Of a DNA stretch of 64,000 bases, positions 1-8,970 are shown piece by piece. The position numbers and the translations under genes are program-made. Position 1 is the stretch's first letter. The number at the start of each line of letters is the position of its first letter. Origin of the DNA: Xylanimonas ulmi (GTDB taxonomy: Bacteria > Actinomycetota > Actinomycetes > Actinomycetales > Cellulomonadaceae); assembly GCF_004216535.1 (NCBI RefSeq), contig NZ_SGWX01000001.1, positions 1 through 64,000 on the forward strand, given 5' to 3'. The notes under the pieces were generated by a model. That model did not search any database and was not told the origin of the DNA. It was given only the letters and a program-made list of their open reading frames with translations.

Positions 1-1
1 C

Positions 2-622
2 GCGGAGGACCTGCCGACGGGCTCACTGCACGAGCTCAAGGCCGAACTCGACCGCCGGTGGCCGCAGCTCGCGCTGCCGCCCGGCTGGCCAGCGCGGCAG
101 CTGCGGCAGCGGGCCGAGCGCATGGTCGAACGCCTCGCCGACTACCTGGCCGACGCGGGCGCGCCGCTCGCGGTCGAGGCCGAGTTCGACCTTGAGGTGG
201 GCCGGGCGCGGTTGCGCGGCAAGATCGACCGGGTCGAGGACGCGGGCGAGGGCGCGGCGATCGTCGCCGACCTCAAGACGGGGCGCAGCGCCCCGACCAA
301 GGAGAAGGCGGCCACGCACCCGCAGCTCGGCGCGTACCAGCTCGCCGTCGAGGGCGGCGCGCTCGAACTGCCGCAGGGCACGCGCAGCGCGGGCGCCCGC
401 CTCGTCTACGTCGGCGCCGACACGGTCCGAGCCACGCGCCGCGAGCAGCCCGCGCTGGTCCCCGAGCCCGACGGCACGAGTTGGGCCAGCGCCCTGGTCG
501 CCGGAGCGGCCGATGCCATGGCCTCCGCGCGGTTCGCCGCGCACACCAATGACCTGTGCTCGATGTGCCCGGTGCGCCGGTCCTGCCCGTTGCGGCCTGA
601 GGGAAGGGGAGTGGTCGCGTGA
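2..622 (+). CDS. adnA: AdnA-type helicase-nuclease, C-terminal nuclease part (5' end outside window)
   Basis: This is the C-terminal end of a UvrD/Rep-family helicase-nuclease subunit; the start lies left of the window. The visible part is a PD-(D/E)XK (RecB/AddB-like) nuclease domain: an acidic strand around GKIDRVED, then VADLKTG supplying the catalytic Asp and Lys, and QLGAYQLA in the following helix. Near the end CSMCPVRRSC gives three closely spaced Cys of the kind that binds an Fe-S cluster in AddB-like nucleases. The stop overlaps the GTG of the next helicase by four bases (GTGA), the arrangement expected for adnA-adnB, whose products form a heterodimer resecting double-strand breaks for recombination. 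The paralogue assignment to AdnA rests on gene order. Confidence 0.85.
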   Translation, partial: AEDLPTGSLHELKAELDRRWPQLALPPGWPARQLRQRAERMVERLADYLADAGAPLAVEAEFDLEVGRARLRGKIDRVEDAGEGAAIVADLKTGRSAPTKEKAATHPQLGAYQLAVEGGALELPQGTRSAGARLVYVGADTVRATRREQPALVPEPDGTSWASALVAGAADAMASARFAAHTNDLCSMCPVRRSCPLRPEGRGVVA

Positions 623-3600
623 GCGGCGAGGACGAGCAGCGCGGGTTCGACGAGCTCGGGCACGCGTTCACCGGTGGGCTGTGGACCGGCGCCGAGGCGG
701 CGGGCGCGTCGCTCGCGGACTGGTCGGCGCTCGACGCCGAGCCGGTCGAGGCCCCCGCGCCGGCCCCGACCCTCACCGCCCGCGAGATCGCGCGTCTCAT
801 CGGCCGTCATGAGCCGACCGACGAGCAGGTGGCCGTGATCGAGGCCCCGCTCACCCCGACGCTCGTGGTCGCGGGCGCGGGGTCCGGCAAGACCGAGACC
901 ATGGCCGCGCGCGTCGTCTGGCTCATCGCGAACGGGCTGGTCGAGCCCGAGCAGGTGCTCGGCCTGACCTTCACGCGCAAGGCGGCGGGCGAGCTGCAGA
1001 CGCGTGTGACCTCCCGCCTGGCCCAGCTCGCCCGGGCGCGCGGACGGGCGCCGGGCGCCGACACCGCGATCGACCTGCTCGCGCGGCCCACGGTCGCGAC
1101 CTACAACGCCTACGCCGCCTCGCTCGTCACCGACCACGGGCTGCGCCTGGGCGTGGAGCCCGGCTCACGGCTGCTCGGCGAGGCGAACCAGTGGCAGCTC
1201 GCGAGCCAGCTCGTCGAGTCCTGGGACATGGACCTGGGCACCGACCGCGCGGTGTCGAGCGTGGTGGGCGCCGTCATCTCGCTCGCAGGCGAGCTCGGCG
1301 AGCACCTCGTGCCCGTCGAGGACGCGCGCGCGGCGCTCGACGCGATGCTTGAACGGCTTGAGGCGCTGCCGCTCGGCACGCGGCAGCGCACACGCGGCGC
1401 CGACGTCGAGAAGCTGCTGCGCAGCCTGGGCGAACGCCGCAGCCTGCTCGACCTGGTCGCCGAATACCGACGCCGCAAGCGTGCGTCCGACGCCCTCGAC
1501 TTCGGCGACCAGATCGCGTTCGGAGCCGACCTGGCCCGGTCGGTCCCGCACGTGGGCGAGGTGGAGCGCGCACGGTTCCGTGTGGTGCTCCTCGACGAGT
1601 ACCAGGACACGTCGTACGCGCAGGTCGAACTGCTCGCCGGGCTGTTCGGCGGCGGCCACGCGGTCACCGCCGTGGGGGACCCGCACCAGTCGATCTACGG
1701 CTGGCGCGGCGCCTCGGCCTCGGGGCTCGCCCGCTTCCCCGAGCGGTTCCGCCGCGTCGACGGCGCACCGGCGCAGGTGCGCTACCTGTCGACGTCGTGG
1801 CGCAACGACGCCGCGGTGCTCACCGCCGCCAACGTGGCCTCGGCCCCGCTGCGCGCCCCCCGGCCCGCCGCCGCGCTGGTCGATCCTGTCGAGAGCACGT
1901 CGGCCGCGGTCCACGTCCCACCGCTGGCCCTGCGCCCGGGTGCGGGCCAGGGGGCGGTCGTCGCCCACGTCGCGGCGACCATCGAGGAGGAGGCCGAGAC
2001 GGTCGCGCAGTGGGTCGCGGCGCGCTGGCGTCCGGGCTCGCATCCCGCCGGGCGCACGACGGCGGCGGTGCTGTGCCGGGCCCGGTCGCAGTTCGCGGCC
2101 GTCGAGGTCGCGCTGCGCCGCCGGGGCCTGCCGGTCGAGGTCGTCGGGCTGGGTGGGCTGCTGTCGACGCCCGAGGTCGTCGACGTCGTCGCGCTGCTCG
2201 AGGCGGTGCACGACCCGTCGCGCGGCGACTCGGTGCTGCGGCTGCTGACGGGACCGCGCGTCAACCTGGGCGCCGCGGACCTGCACGCGCTCGGCTCGTG
2301 GGCGCACGACCTCGCGCGTGCCGACGACCCGCGCCGTGCCGCGGCCTGGCTCGGCCGCTCGGGGCGCGACGGTGATGATGAGCCGAGCGGACCGGACGAT
2401 CCCGCCGTGGTCGAGGGCGACGTCGTCGACCATCGCTCGCTCGTGGACGCGCTCGACGACCTGCCGGCCCCCGGCCGCGCCGCGCGCGACGGACGTGTGC
2501 TGAGTGCGGCGGGTCACGCCCGCCTGACGGCGCTCGGCGGGGTGCTGCGCGGCCTGCGTGGACTGACCTACCTGTCGCTGCCCGAGCTCGTGGTCCAGGC
2601 CGAGCGCGCGCTGGGCCTGGACGTCGAGGTCGCCACGGCCGATGTGCTGGGGCAGGTCGTGCCCGACGCGGGCGAGCGCGTCAGTCGCCGGGGGCGCGAG
2701 CACCTGGACGCGTTCCGCGACGTCGCCGCGACGTTCGCGCAGTCGGCCGACGTCGCGACGCTCGGCGCCTTCCTCGCCTGGCTCGGCGTCGCCCAGGCGC
2801 AGGAGCGCGGCCTCGACCTGCCGGTGCGCGAGCCCGACCCGGACGCCGTCCAGGTCATCACGGCGCACGCCGCCAAGGGCCTGGAGTGGGACGTCGTCGC
2901 GGTGCCGGGCCTGGTCGACGGCGTGTTCCCCACGATCGCGCAGACGTCCTCGGGGCAGCGCGCCGACTCCGGGTGGCTGACCGACGTCGGCGCGCTGCCG
3001 TACCCGCTGCGCGGCGACGCCGCGGACCTGCCCGTGTTCGGCTGGGCCGCGGCCGCGGACACGCGCGAGCTGGAGGAGCGTCGGGTCGAGTTCCGCCTGG
3101 CGTGCGGTGAGCACGCGCTCGCCGAGGAGCGCCGGCTCGCGTACGTCGCGTTCACCCGCGCGCGCCGCGAGCTGCTGCTGGCGGCGCACTGGTGGGGCGC
3201 CGCGGCCAAGCCGCGCAGGCTCTCACCGTTCCTGACCGAGCTCGTTGAGGCGGGAGTGGTCGAGGAGGGCGGCTGGAGCGCGCAGCCCGAGCCGGGTGAG
3301 GGCAACCCGCGCGACGCCGACGAGGTCACCGCCTCGTGGCCCGCGCCCGACGACGCAGACGGAGCCTCGCCGCGCGACGTGCTGCGCCAGGGCGCGGGGC
3401 TGGTCGACGCCGCGGCCGCCGCGCGCGCGGATCGGCCGGCGGGCGAGCTCAGCGCGCCCGCGGGTGTGCTGCGCGACGCGTCAGGCCACGACGTCGTCGA
3501 GCTCGCGCGCATGCTGCTGGCCGAGCGTGACGAGCGATCGGGCCACCGGGTCGAGCTGCCCGCGCACATCTCGGCCTCGGGCCTGGTGCGGCTGGCGGCC

Positions 3601-4158
3601 GACCGCGAGGCGTTCGCGCTGCAACTGCGCCGTCCCGTGCCCACCCAGCCCACGGTCCACGCGCGCCGCGGCACCCGCTTCCACGAGTGGGTCGAGCGGC
3701 ACTTCACGTCGTCGTCGCTGCTCGACCTGGAGGACCTGCCCGGCGCCGACGACGCCGACCTGCCGGGCGACGCGGACCTCGACGCGCTCAAGGAGCGGTT
3801 CCTGGCGAGCGAGTGGGCCCACCGCACGCCGATCGCCGTCGAGCAGGACGTCGAGACGCCGATCGCCGGGGTCATGACCCGCTCGCGGATGGACGCCGTG
3901 TTCCCGGACCCGGAGCGCGGCCCGGACGCCGTCGTCGTCGTCGACTGGAAGACCGGGCGCCCGCCCGCCGACGACGAGGCGCGCGCGGCGCGCGAGGTCC
4001 AGCTCGCGGTGTACCGGCTGGCGTGGTCGCGCTGGACGGGCCTGCCGCTCGACCGGGTCAGCGCCGCGTTCTGCTACGTCGCGGCGGGTCAGACGGTGCG
4101 CCCCGAACGGCTGCGCACCGAGTCGGAGCTGGAGGCGCTCATCACCGCCGGCGCGTGA
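619..4158 (+). CDS. adnB: AdnB-type ATP-dependent helicase-nuclease
   Basis: A complete 1179-residue UvrD/Rep-family DNA helicase with a C-terminal nuclease, the second subunit of an AdnAB-type double-strand-break resection machine. Visible motifs in order are Walker A GAGSGKT at about 86-92, the motif Ia-like LTFTRKAAGEL, the Walker B LLDEYQDTS near 323, GDPHQSIYGWRG (motif III), ITAHAAKGLEWD (motif V), and YVAFTRARRE (motif VI). The nuclease domain near the end contains RSRMDAVF and VVDWKTGRPP (about 1105-1110) and QLAVYRLA. The GTG start overlaps the upstream stop, indicating translational coupling. Length fits mycobacterial AdnB (about 1100 residues). The family call is firm; the A/B distinction comes from order in the pair. 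Confidence 0.92.
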   Translation: MSGEDEQRGFDELGHAFTGGLWTGAEAAGASLADWSALDAEPVEAPAPAPTLTAREIARLIGRHEPTDEQVAVIEAPLTPTLVVAGAGSGKTETMAARVVWLIANGLVEPEQVLGLTFTRKAAGELQTRVTSRLAQLARARGRAPGADTAIDLLARPTVATYNAYAASLVTDHGLRLGVEPGSRLLGEANQWQLASQLVESWDMDLGTDRAVSSVVGAVISLAGELGEHLVPVEDARAALDAMLERLEALPLGTRQRTRGADVEKLLRSLGERRSLLDLVAEYRRRKRASDALDFGDQIAFGADLARSVPHVGEVERARFRVVLLDEYQDTSYAQVELLAGLFGGGHAVTAVGDPHQSIYGWRGASASGLARFPERFRRVDGAPAQVRYLSTSWRNDAAVLTAANVASAPLRAPRPAAALVDPVESTSAAVHVPPLALRPGAGQGAVVAHVAATIEEEAETVAQWVAARWRPGSHPAGRTTAAVLCRARSQFAAVEVALRRRGLPVEVVGLGGLLSTPEVVDVVALLEAVHDPSRGDSVLRLLTGPRVNLGAADLHALGSWAHDLARADDPRRAAAWLGRSGRDGDDEPSGPDDPAVVEGDVVDHRSLVDALDDLPAPGRAARDGRVLSAAGHARLTALGGVLRGLRGLTYLSLPELVVQAERALGLDVEVATADVLGQVVPDAGERVSRRGREHLDAFRDVAATFAQSADVATLGAFLAWLGVAQAQERGLDLPVREPDPDAVQVITAHAAKGLEWDVVAVPGLVDGVFPTIAQTSSGQRADSGWLTDVGALPYPLRGDAADLPVFGWAAAADTRELEERRVEFRLACGEHALAEERRLAYVAFTRARRELLLAAHWWGAAAKPRRLSPFLTELVEAGVVEEGGWSAQPEPGEGNPRDADEVTASWPAPDDADGASPRDVLRQGAGLVDAAAAARADRPAGELSAPAGVLRDASGHDVVELARMLLAERDERSGHRVELPAHISASGLVRLAADREAFALQLRRPVPTQPTVHARRGTRFHEWVERHFTSSSLLDLEDLPGADDADLPGDADLDALKERFLASEWAHRTPIAVEQDVETPIAGVMTRSRMDAVFPDPERGPDAVVVVDWKTGRPPADDEARAAREVQLAVYRLAWSRWTGLPLDRVSAAFCYVAAGQTVRPERLRTESELEALITAGA

Positions 4159-4185
4159 CGCGGGCTCGGGCCCGATCGGACTCGC

Positions 4186-5106
4186 TCAGACCGCGTCCTC
4201 GCGCGTGGCCTCGTCCAGGTCCGCGAGCATCGCCTCGGCGTCGGCGACCACCTCGGGCAGGCCCTGGCGCACACCGTGCAGCAGCCAGCGCGCGAGCGCG
4301 AGCTCGCCGACGAGCAGCGCGCGGTCGACCAACCGCGGGTCCTGCAGCTCGGTGCGACGCAACTGGTAGGCCTCCATGATCGAGTCGACCGACTCGGGCG
4401 GCGCCGCGACCAGCAGCCAGGCGAGGTCGTCGGCGGGGTCGGCCACGCGCGCATCCGACCACCCGGTGACCGCGATGACGCGCCCGCCTGCGACGAGCAC
4501 CTGGTCGGCCGCCAGGTCGCCGTGCACCACGACGGGCCGGAACCGCCACAGGGCGACGTCCTCGAGGGCCGCCTCCCAGCGGCGCAGGAGCGCGGTCGGG
4601 ACGCGGCCGGTCGTGGCCGCCTCGTCGAGCTCGACCAGGCGCCGCTCGCGGTAGGTCTCGGCGGTGTAGGACGGCAGGCCGCACGTCTCGACGACCGAGG
4701 CGGGCAGCTCGTGGACGGCCGCGAGGGTGCGTCCGAGGTCGGCCGCGAGCCCGGGTCCCGGCGTCAGCGACTCGATGTCGAGCGGGGCGCCCGCGATGTG
4801 CTTGTGCACGACGGCGTGGCCACCCTCGGGCAGCAGCGCGGACCCGGCGATGCGGGGGACGGCGAAGGGCAGCACGCCCGCCTCGTGGTACCGGTGCAGC
4901 GCGTCGAGCAGCCCCATCTCGGCCTCGAGCGCGGCGCCGGCCACCGCCGACTGAGGCGCGCGCACCTCCCACAGCGTCCCGTCGCTCGCGGTCACGACGG
5001 CGACGTCGTACTCACCGGGCGCGTCCTCCTGACGGACCGCTCGGGCGTCGAGGCCCGGAACGGCCGCCGTGGCGAGCGCGGCGAGGGCGAGGGCGGAGCG
5101 TGGCAC
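4186..5106 (-). CDS. Aminoglycoside/macrolide phosphotransferase-fold protein
   Basis: A 306-residue protein of the APH/choline kinase fold, convergent with adnB. The catalytic loop is VVHGDLAADQVLV, and the metal-binding loop region is GWSDARVADPADDLAW. The wording of these loops resembles macrolide 2'-phosphotransferases (HGDLxxxH/Q and WSEARVxDPAxD) more than aminoglycoside kinases. The substrate cannot be read from sequence. Proteins like this are common housekeeping neighbours of nudC in actinobacteria, so resistance should not be assumed. The GTG start (VPRSALALAAL) is chosen because the divergent nudC starts 100 bases away and upstream codons lack homology features; the shared 100-base gap probably holds both promoters. 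Confidence 0.82.
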   Translation of the reverse strand: MPRSALALAALATAAVPGLDARAVRQEDAPGEYDVAVVTASDGTLWEVRAPQSAVAGAALEAEMGLLDALHRYHEAGVLPFAVPRIAGSALLPEGGHAVVHKHIAGAPLDIESLTPGPGLAADLGRTLAAVHELPASVVETCGLPSYTAETYRERRLVELDEAATTGRVPTALLRRWEAALEDVALWRFRPVVVHGDLAADQVLVAGGRVIAVTGWSDARVADPADDLAWLLVAAPPESVDSIMEAYQLRRTELQDPRLVDRALLVGELALARWLLHGVRQGLPEVVADAEAMLADLDEATREDAV

Positions 5107-5205
5107 GTGACCACCGTAGCGGCGTTCCGGGCGCGTCCCGGCCTCCGGGCGCGCGTGTCGGCTCCGGTGCGACGACGGCGCCCGCGGCGCCGCTACGGTC
5201 GTGGT

Positions 5206-6273
5206 GTGCCCACACCCCTTGGCGCCGTGGCGGCCCTCGACCTGCCGTTCGCCCGCGCCCGCCACGACCGGGCGGCAGCGCGCCGCGACACCCCCGACCT
5301 GCTCGAGCGCCTGTGCGCGGACCCCGCCACGCGCGTGCTGGTGCTGCACGGCGACCGGCTCGCCGTCGTCGGCGATCCCGCGCGCCTGGCCGTGGTCGGG
5401 CCCGCCGGCCTGCCCGCCCCACTCGACGCGAGCCCCACGCCGCCCCCGCACCTGGACGCGGCTGACGACCCGGCCGACGCCCCGCGTGACGCGCCGCGCG
5501 AGGAGGGGCCGCCGCTGTGGCTGTTCCTGGGCGAGCACGACGGCGTCGCGTACACGGCGCTGGCGGCGCCGCAGACGACGTCCGCGCTCGCCATGCTCTC
5601 GGCGGCCGCCGCCGACGCCGCCGACGCGGGGGAGCCGCGTGGCGTTGCGTGGGCGACGCTGCGCGAGCTCGACGCGCTCGACGACCTGCACCAGGGCCTC
5701 GCCACGCAAGCCGTCGCGCTCGCGAACTGGCATGCGGTGCACGCGTTCTGCCCGCGTTGCGGCGCCCCGACGCGCGTGCGCGACGCCGGCTGGGTGCGCT
5801 GGTGCCCGGTCGAGGACCGCGAGCTGTACCCGCGCACCGACCCGGCGGTGATCATGGCCGTGGTCGACGACGCCGACCGGATCCTGCTGGGCCACGCGGC
5901 GCACTGGCCCGCGGCGCGATTCTCGACGCTCGCGGGCTTCGTCGAGCCCGGTGAGAGCCTGGAGCAGGCGGTGCGCCGTGAGGTCGCCGAGGAGGCCGGG
6001 GTGCGCGTCGGGGCGGGCGCCGACGACGTCGTCTACCGCGGGTCGCAGACCTGGCCGTTCCCGGCCTCGCTCATGCTGGGCTTCCGGGCGCGGGTCGAGG
6101 GCGTCGGGGCCGATGTCACGCCCGACGGCGTCGAGCTCACGGACGTGCGCTGGCTCACGCGAGCGGCGCTGTCGGCCGCGCTGGCGTCGGGCGACGTCGT
6201 CCTGCCACCACGCCTGTCGATCGCGCGGGCGCTCATCGAGGAGTGGCACGGCGGGCGCCTGCCTGGCGCCTGA
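5206..6273 (+). CDS. nudC: NAD(+)/NADH pyrophosphatase (RNA deNADding), NudC
   Basis: A Nudix hydrolase of 355 residues that cleaves NADH/NAD to NMNH/NMN plus AMP and, in the known family, removes NAD caps from RNA. The Nudix box runs from about 244 to 265 (GFVEPGES, then REVAEEAG) and is followed by the NudC-specific SQTWPFPASLM, which differs from the usual SQPWPFP at one position. A zinc-ribbon region precedes it: CPRC at about 182-185 and WCP with Cys near 200; the expected fourth Cys is replaced by acidic residues (CPVED). The protein is longer than typical because of an Ala/Pro-rich stretch around residues 65-105. The GTG start gives the N-terminus PTPLGAVAALDLPF. Its stop lies two bases from the convergent mycoredoxin stop. 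Confidence 0.93.
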   Translation: MPTPLGAVAALDLPFARARHDRAAARRDTPDLLERLCADPATRVLVLHGDRLAVVGDPARLAVVGPAGLPAPLDASPTPPPHLDAADDPADAPRDAPREEGPPLWLFLGEHDGVAYTALAAPQTTSALAMLSAAAADAADAGEPRGVAWATLRELDALDDLHQGLATQAVALANWHAVHAFCPRCGAPTRVRDAGWVRWCPVEDRELYPRTDPAVIMAVVDDADRILLGHAAHWPAARFSTLAGFVEPGESLEQAVRREVAEEAGVRVGAGADDVVYRGSQTWPFPASLMLGFRARVEGVGADVTPDGVELTDVRWLTRAALSAALASGDVVLPPRLSIARALIEEWHGGRLPGA

Positions 6274-6275
6274 GG

Positions 6276-6542
6276 TCAGCCGGCGAGCGCCCGCTTGACG
6301 TCGGCGAGCGACGGGTTGGTCGCGGCCGAGCCGTCGGGGAACACGACGGTCGGCACCGTGCGGTTGCCGCCGTTGACCTGCTCGACGAACGCCGCCGTCT
6401 CGGGCTGGTCCTCGATGTCGATCTCGGTGTAGCCGATGCCCGCGGAGTCGAGCTGCGTCTTGAGCCGGCGGCAGTAGCCGCACCACGTCGTCGAGTACAT
6501 GGTGATGGAGCCGGGGGCGGGCAGCGTGGGGGCGGCGGTCAT
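6276..6542 (-). CDS. Mycoredoxin-type glutaredoxin
   Basis: An 88-residue thioredoxin-fold protein with the CGYC active site preceded by MYSTTW and the cis-Pro motif NRTVPTVVF, followed by DGS and a PSLADVKRAL helix. This matches mycoredoxin-1, which reduces mycothiol mixed disulphides in actinobacteria. A clear GGAGG lies seven bases before the ATG at 6542, so this start is preferred over a longer frame running to 6599. It is divergent from uvrD2 with only about 50 bases between starts. In mycobacteria the same gene sits between nudC and uvrD2, supporting the call. Confidence 0.9.
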   Translation of the reverse strand: MTAAPTLPAPGSITMYSTTWCGYCRRLKTQLDSAGIGYTEIDIEDQPETAAFVEQVNGGNRTVPTVVFPDGSAATNPSLADVKRALAG

Positions 6543-6592
6543 GTGTCCTCCAGAGTCGGACGTGTCAGGTGCGGCTGCAAGAATCGCGTGCG

Positions 6593-8635
6593 ATGTCATC
6601 CGTCGCCAACTCCGCCGCGTCCTTCGGTCATCCCGACGCGATCCTCGACGCGCTCGACCCCGAGCAGCGTGAGGTCGCCACGGCCCTGCACGGGCCCGTC
6701 GTCGTGCTCGCCGGGGCCGGCACCGGCAAGACGCGCGCGATCACGCACCGCATCGCCTATGGCGTGCGCTCGGGCGTCTACAAGCCGACGACGGTGCTGG
6801 CCGTGACGTTCACGGCGCGGGCCGCGGGGGAGATGCGCACGCGCCTGCGCGACCTGGGCGTGGTCGGCGTGCAGGCTCGCACGTTCCACGCCGCGGCGCT
6901 GCGCCAGCTCGGGTACTTCTGGCCGCGCGTCATCGGCGGCGCGCCGAGCCGGATCGTGGAGCACAAGGCGGCGCTGGTCGCCGAGGCGGCGCGGCTCGTG
7001 GGGGTGAGCGTGGACCGCGTCGCGGTGCGCGACCTGGCCTCGGAGATCGAATGGGCCAAGGTGAGCCTGGTCGCCGCCGAGGACTACGCGCGCCGTGCCC
7101 TGGCCGAGGGGCGCCCGGCGCCCGCGGGCTTCGACCACCAGCAGGTCGCGCGGCTGGCGACCGCGTACGAGGAGGTCAAGGGCGAGCGCGGGGTCATGGA
7201 CTTCGAGGACGTGCTGCAGATCCTCGCGGGCATCCTCGCCGAGAACCGGACGGTCGCCGAGGAGGTGCGGGCGCAGTACCGCCACTTCGTGGTCGACGAG
7301 TACCAGGACGTCTCGCCGCTCCAGCAGTTCTTGCTCGACCAGTGGCTCGGTGACCGCTCCGACCTGTGTGTGGTCGGCGACCCGTCGCAGACGATCTACT
7401 CGTTCACGGGCGCGAGCCCGCGCTACCTGCTCGACTTCCGCAAGCGCTTCCCGCGGGCGCACGAGGTGCGGCTGGTGCGCGACTACCGCTCGACGCCCCA
7501 GGTGGTGCGCCTGGCCAACGAGCTGCTGCGCCGCGGGCGTGTCACGGGGGCGCTCGAACTGCGCGCGCAGCGCCCCGCGGGCCCGCCCGTCGCCTTCACG
7601 GCGTACGACGACGACGACGCCGAGGCCGCGGGCGTCGCCGCGAAGGCGGCCCGGCTCGTGGCGGAGGGCATGCGCGCGAGCGAGATCGCCGTGCTGTACC
7701 GCACCAACGCGCAGTCGCAGGCGTTCGAGGCGGCGCTCGCGGACGCGGGGGTCGGCTACCAGGTGCGCGGCGGCGAGCGGTTCTTCCAGCGCAAGGAGGT
7801 GCGCGACGCCATCGTGCTGCTGCGCGGCGCCGCGCGATCGGCGGACCCGGACCAGCCGATGCCCGAGCAGGTGCGCGACGTGTTGACCTCGGCCGGCTGG
7901 TCGCCCGCGCCCCCGGCCGCGCGTGGCGCGGCGCGCGAGCGGTGGGACGCGATGGCGGCGCTCGTCGGGCTGGCCGACGACCTCGCGCGCACCGGCCCGG
8001 CGACGATCGCGAGCCTGGTCGCGGAGTTGGAGGAGCGCGCGGCGGCGCAGCACGCGCCGACGGTCGACGGCGTCACGCTCGCGTCGCTGCACGCGGCCAA
8101 GGGCCTGGAGTGGGACGCCGTCTTCCTGGCGGGGATGAACGAGGGGCTCATGCCGATCTCGCTTGCGGAGACCGACGACGCGGTCGCCGAGGAGCGGCGC
8201 CTGCTGTACGTGGGCGTCACACGCGCCCGGGTGCGCCTGGAGGTGTCGTACGCGCGCTCACGCGCCCCGGGCGGTCGCGCGAGCCGCAAGCGCACGCGGT
8301 TCCTCGACGACCTGTGGCCCGAGGCGGGCGGGGTCCGGCGCTCCGCGGCGCGCAGCCGCCCGCGTGAGCTGTTGACAGGGGAGCACGACGCCGCGCTGTT
8401 CGAGGCGCTGCGCGAGTGGCGCCGCCAGGTCGCGGCCGAGAACGACCAGCCCGCCTACACCGTGCTGACCGACCAGGTGCTCGCCGCGGTCGCCGAGGTG
8501 CGCCCCACCTCGACCATGCAACTGGCCCGGATCCAGGGCATCGGCCCGGTGAAGATCGACCGGTACGGGGCCGCCGTGCTGGCCGTCGTGGCGCGCTCCG
8601 ACGACGCGTCGGGCGACGCGTCGAAGAAGTTCTGA
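6593..8635 (+). CDS. uvrD2: ATP-dependent DNA helicase UvrD2 with HRDC domain
   Basis: A superfamily 1 helicase of 680 residues. Walker A GAGTGKT is near 40-47, the DEYQDVSPLQQ box near 233, GDPSQTIYSFTGA follows, and motif V/VI are HAAKGLEWDAV and YVGVTRARVRLE. The last about 75 residues form an HRDC domain (AYTVLTDQVL, then ARIQGIGPVKIDRYG), the architecture that distinguishes UvrD2 from UvrD1/PcrA. Mycobacterial UvrD2 has a tetracysteine block between the helicase core and HRDC; no Cys is present in that linker here. ATG 6593 (MSSVANS) is preferred to an in-frame GTG at 6569; neither has a strong ribosome site. The role is DNA unwinding in repair or replication. Confidence 0.93.
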   Translation: MSSVANSAASFGHPDAILDALDPEQREVATALHGPVVVLAGAGTGKTRAITHRIAYGVRSGVYKPTTVLAVTFTARAAGEMRTRLRDLGVVGVQARTFHAAALRQLGYFWPRVIGGAPSRIVEHKAALVAEAARLVGVSVDRVAVRDLASEIEWAKVSLVAAEDYARRALAEGRPAPAGFDHQQVARLATAYEEVKGERGVMDFEDVLQILAGILAENRTVAEEVRAQYRHFVVDEYQDVSPLQQFLLDQWLGDRSDLCVVGDPSQTIYSFTGASPRYLLDFRKRFPRAHEVRLVRDYRSTPQVVRLANELLRRGRVTGALELRAQRPAGPPVAFTAYDDDDAEAAGVAAKAARLVAEGMRASEIAVLYRTNAQSQAFEAALADAGVGYQVRGGERFFQRKEVRDAIVLLRGAARSADPDQPMPEQVRDVLTSAGWSPAPPAARGAARERWDAMAALVGLADDLARTGPATIASLVAELEERAAAQHAPTVDGVTLASLHAAKGLEWDAVFLAGMNEGLMPISLAETDDAVAEERRLLYVGVTRARVRLEVSYARSRAPGGRASRKRTRFLDDLWPEAGGVRRSAARSRPRELLTGEHDAALFEALREWRRQVAAENDQPAYTVLTDQVLAAVAEVRPTSTMQLARIQGIGPVKIDRYGAAVLAVVARSDDASGDASKKF

Positions 8636-8672
8636 AAAAAGATGTGGCATTCGCGGCGAGGGGCCCTATCCT
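8634..8672 (+). promoter_or_regulatory. Candidate WhiB7-autoregulated promoter of whiB7
   Basis: An AT-rich run (GAAAAAAGA, 8634-8642) sits immediately before a -35-like GTGGCA (8644-8649), followed after exactly 17 bases by TATCCT (8667-8672). An AT-rich tract just upstream of -35 is the known hallmark of WhiB7-dependent promoters, where the AT-hook contacts the minor groove. The A-tract begins within the uvrD2 stop codon. Confidence 0.6.
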
Positions 8673-8741
8673 CGGAGAGTCCCTGACCGAGGGGCGCACG
8701 CCGCAAGGCGCGCGTCCGAGCGCATAAAGGAGGTGGAACCT

Positions 8742-8921
8742 GTGGAGACCATGAACATGACGACGGCGCACTTCGAGCTCACGCATGCCCCCAGCTACGA
8801 CGTGACGTCCCGTCCGCGTCGGCGTGACGCCATTGATCCGTTCGGCGCCAAGCGCGCTGGGCTCGGCGGCGACCGCCTCGCCATCGCACTCGACTCCGCC
8901 CCTGGGAGAAGTCCGGTCTAG
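8742..8921 (+). CDS. whiB7 leader open reading frame (uORF)
   Basis: A 59-codon frame in the whiB7 leader. AAAGGAGGT (8726-8734) is a near-consensus ribosome site and lies eight bases before the GTG at 8742. The peptide begins VETMNMTTAHFELTHAP and ends APGRSPV. It has no resemblance to a known domain, which fits a regulatory uORF whose translation, not product, matters. Its last codons contain one arm (8901-8908) of a possible antiterminator, and the stop falls 11 bases before the intrinsic terminator at 8932. Known whiB7 leaders in mycobacteria and Streptomyces carry a uORF plus terminator in this position; the specific peptide here is not one I recognise. Confidence 0.65.
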   Translation: METMNMTTAHFELTHAPSYDVTSRPRRRDAIDPFGAKRAGLGGDRLAIALDSAPGRSPV

Positions 8922-8931
8922 CCGGAGTTCC

Positions 8932-8970
8932 AGGCCGCGGAGTCCTCCCAGGACCCGCGGCCTTTGTTCT
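8932..8970 (+). terminator. Intrinsic terminator/attenuator in the whiB7 leader
   Basis: Arms AGGCCGCGG (8932-8940) and CCGCGGCCT (8955-8963) are perfectly complementary, with a secondary GTCC/GGAC stem inside the loop, and are followed by a T-rich tail TTTGTTCT. CCTGGGAG at 8901-8908 is perfectly complementary to CTCCCAGG at 8945-8952 inside this hairpin, giving a mutually exclusive antiterminator. Confidence 0.75.

Noticed and set aside
4186-5106. Macrolide resistance gene next to the WhiB7 block
   Set aside because: Loop wording resembles macrolide phosphotransferases, but similar proteins are common core neighbours of nudC, so resistance is not supported.
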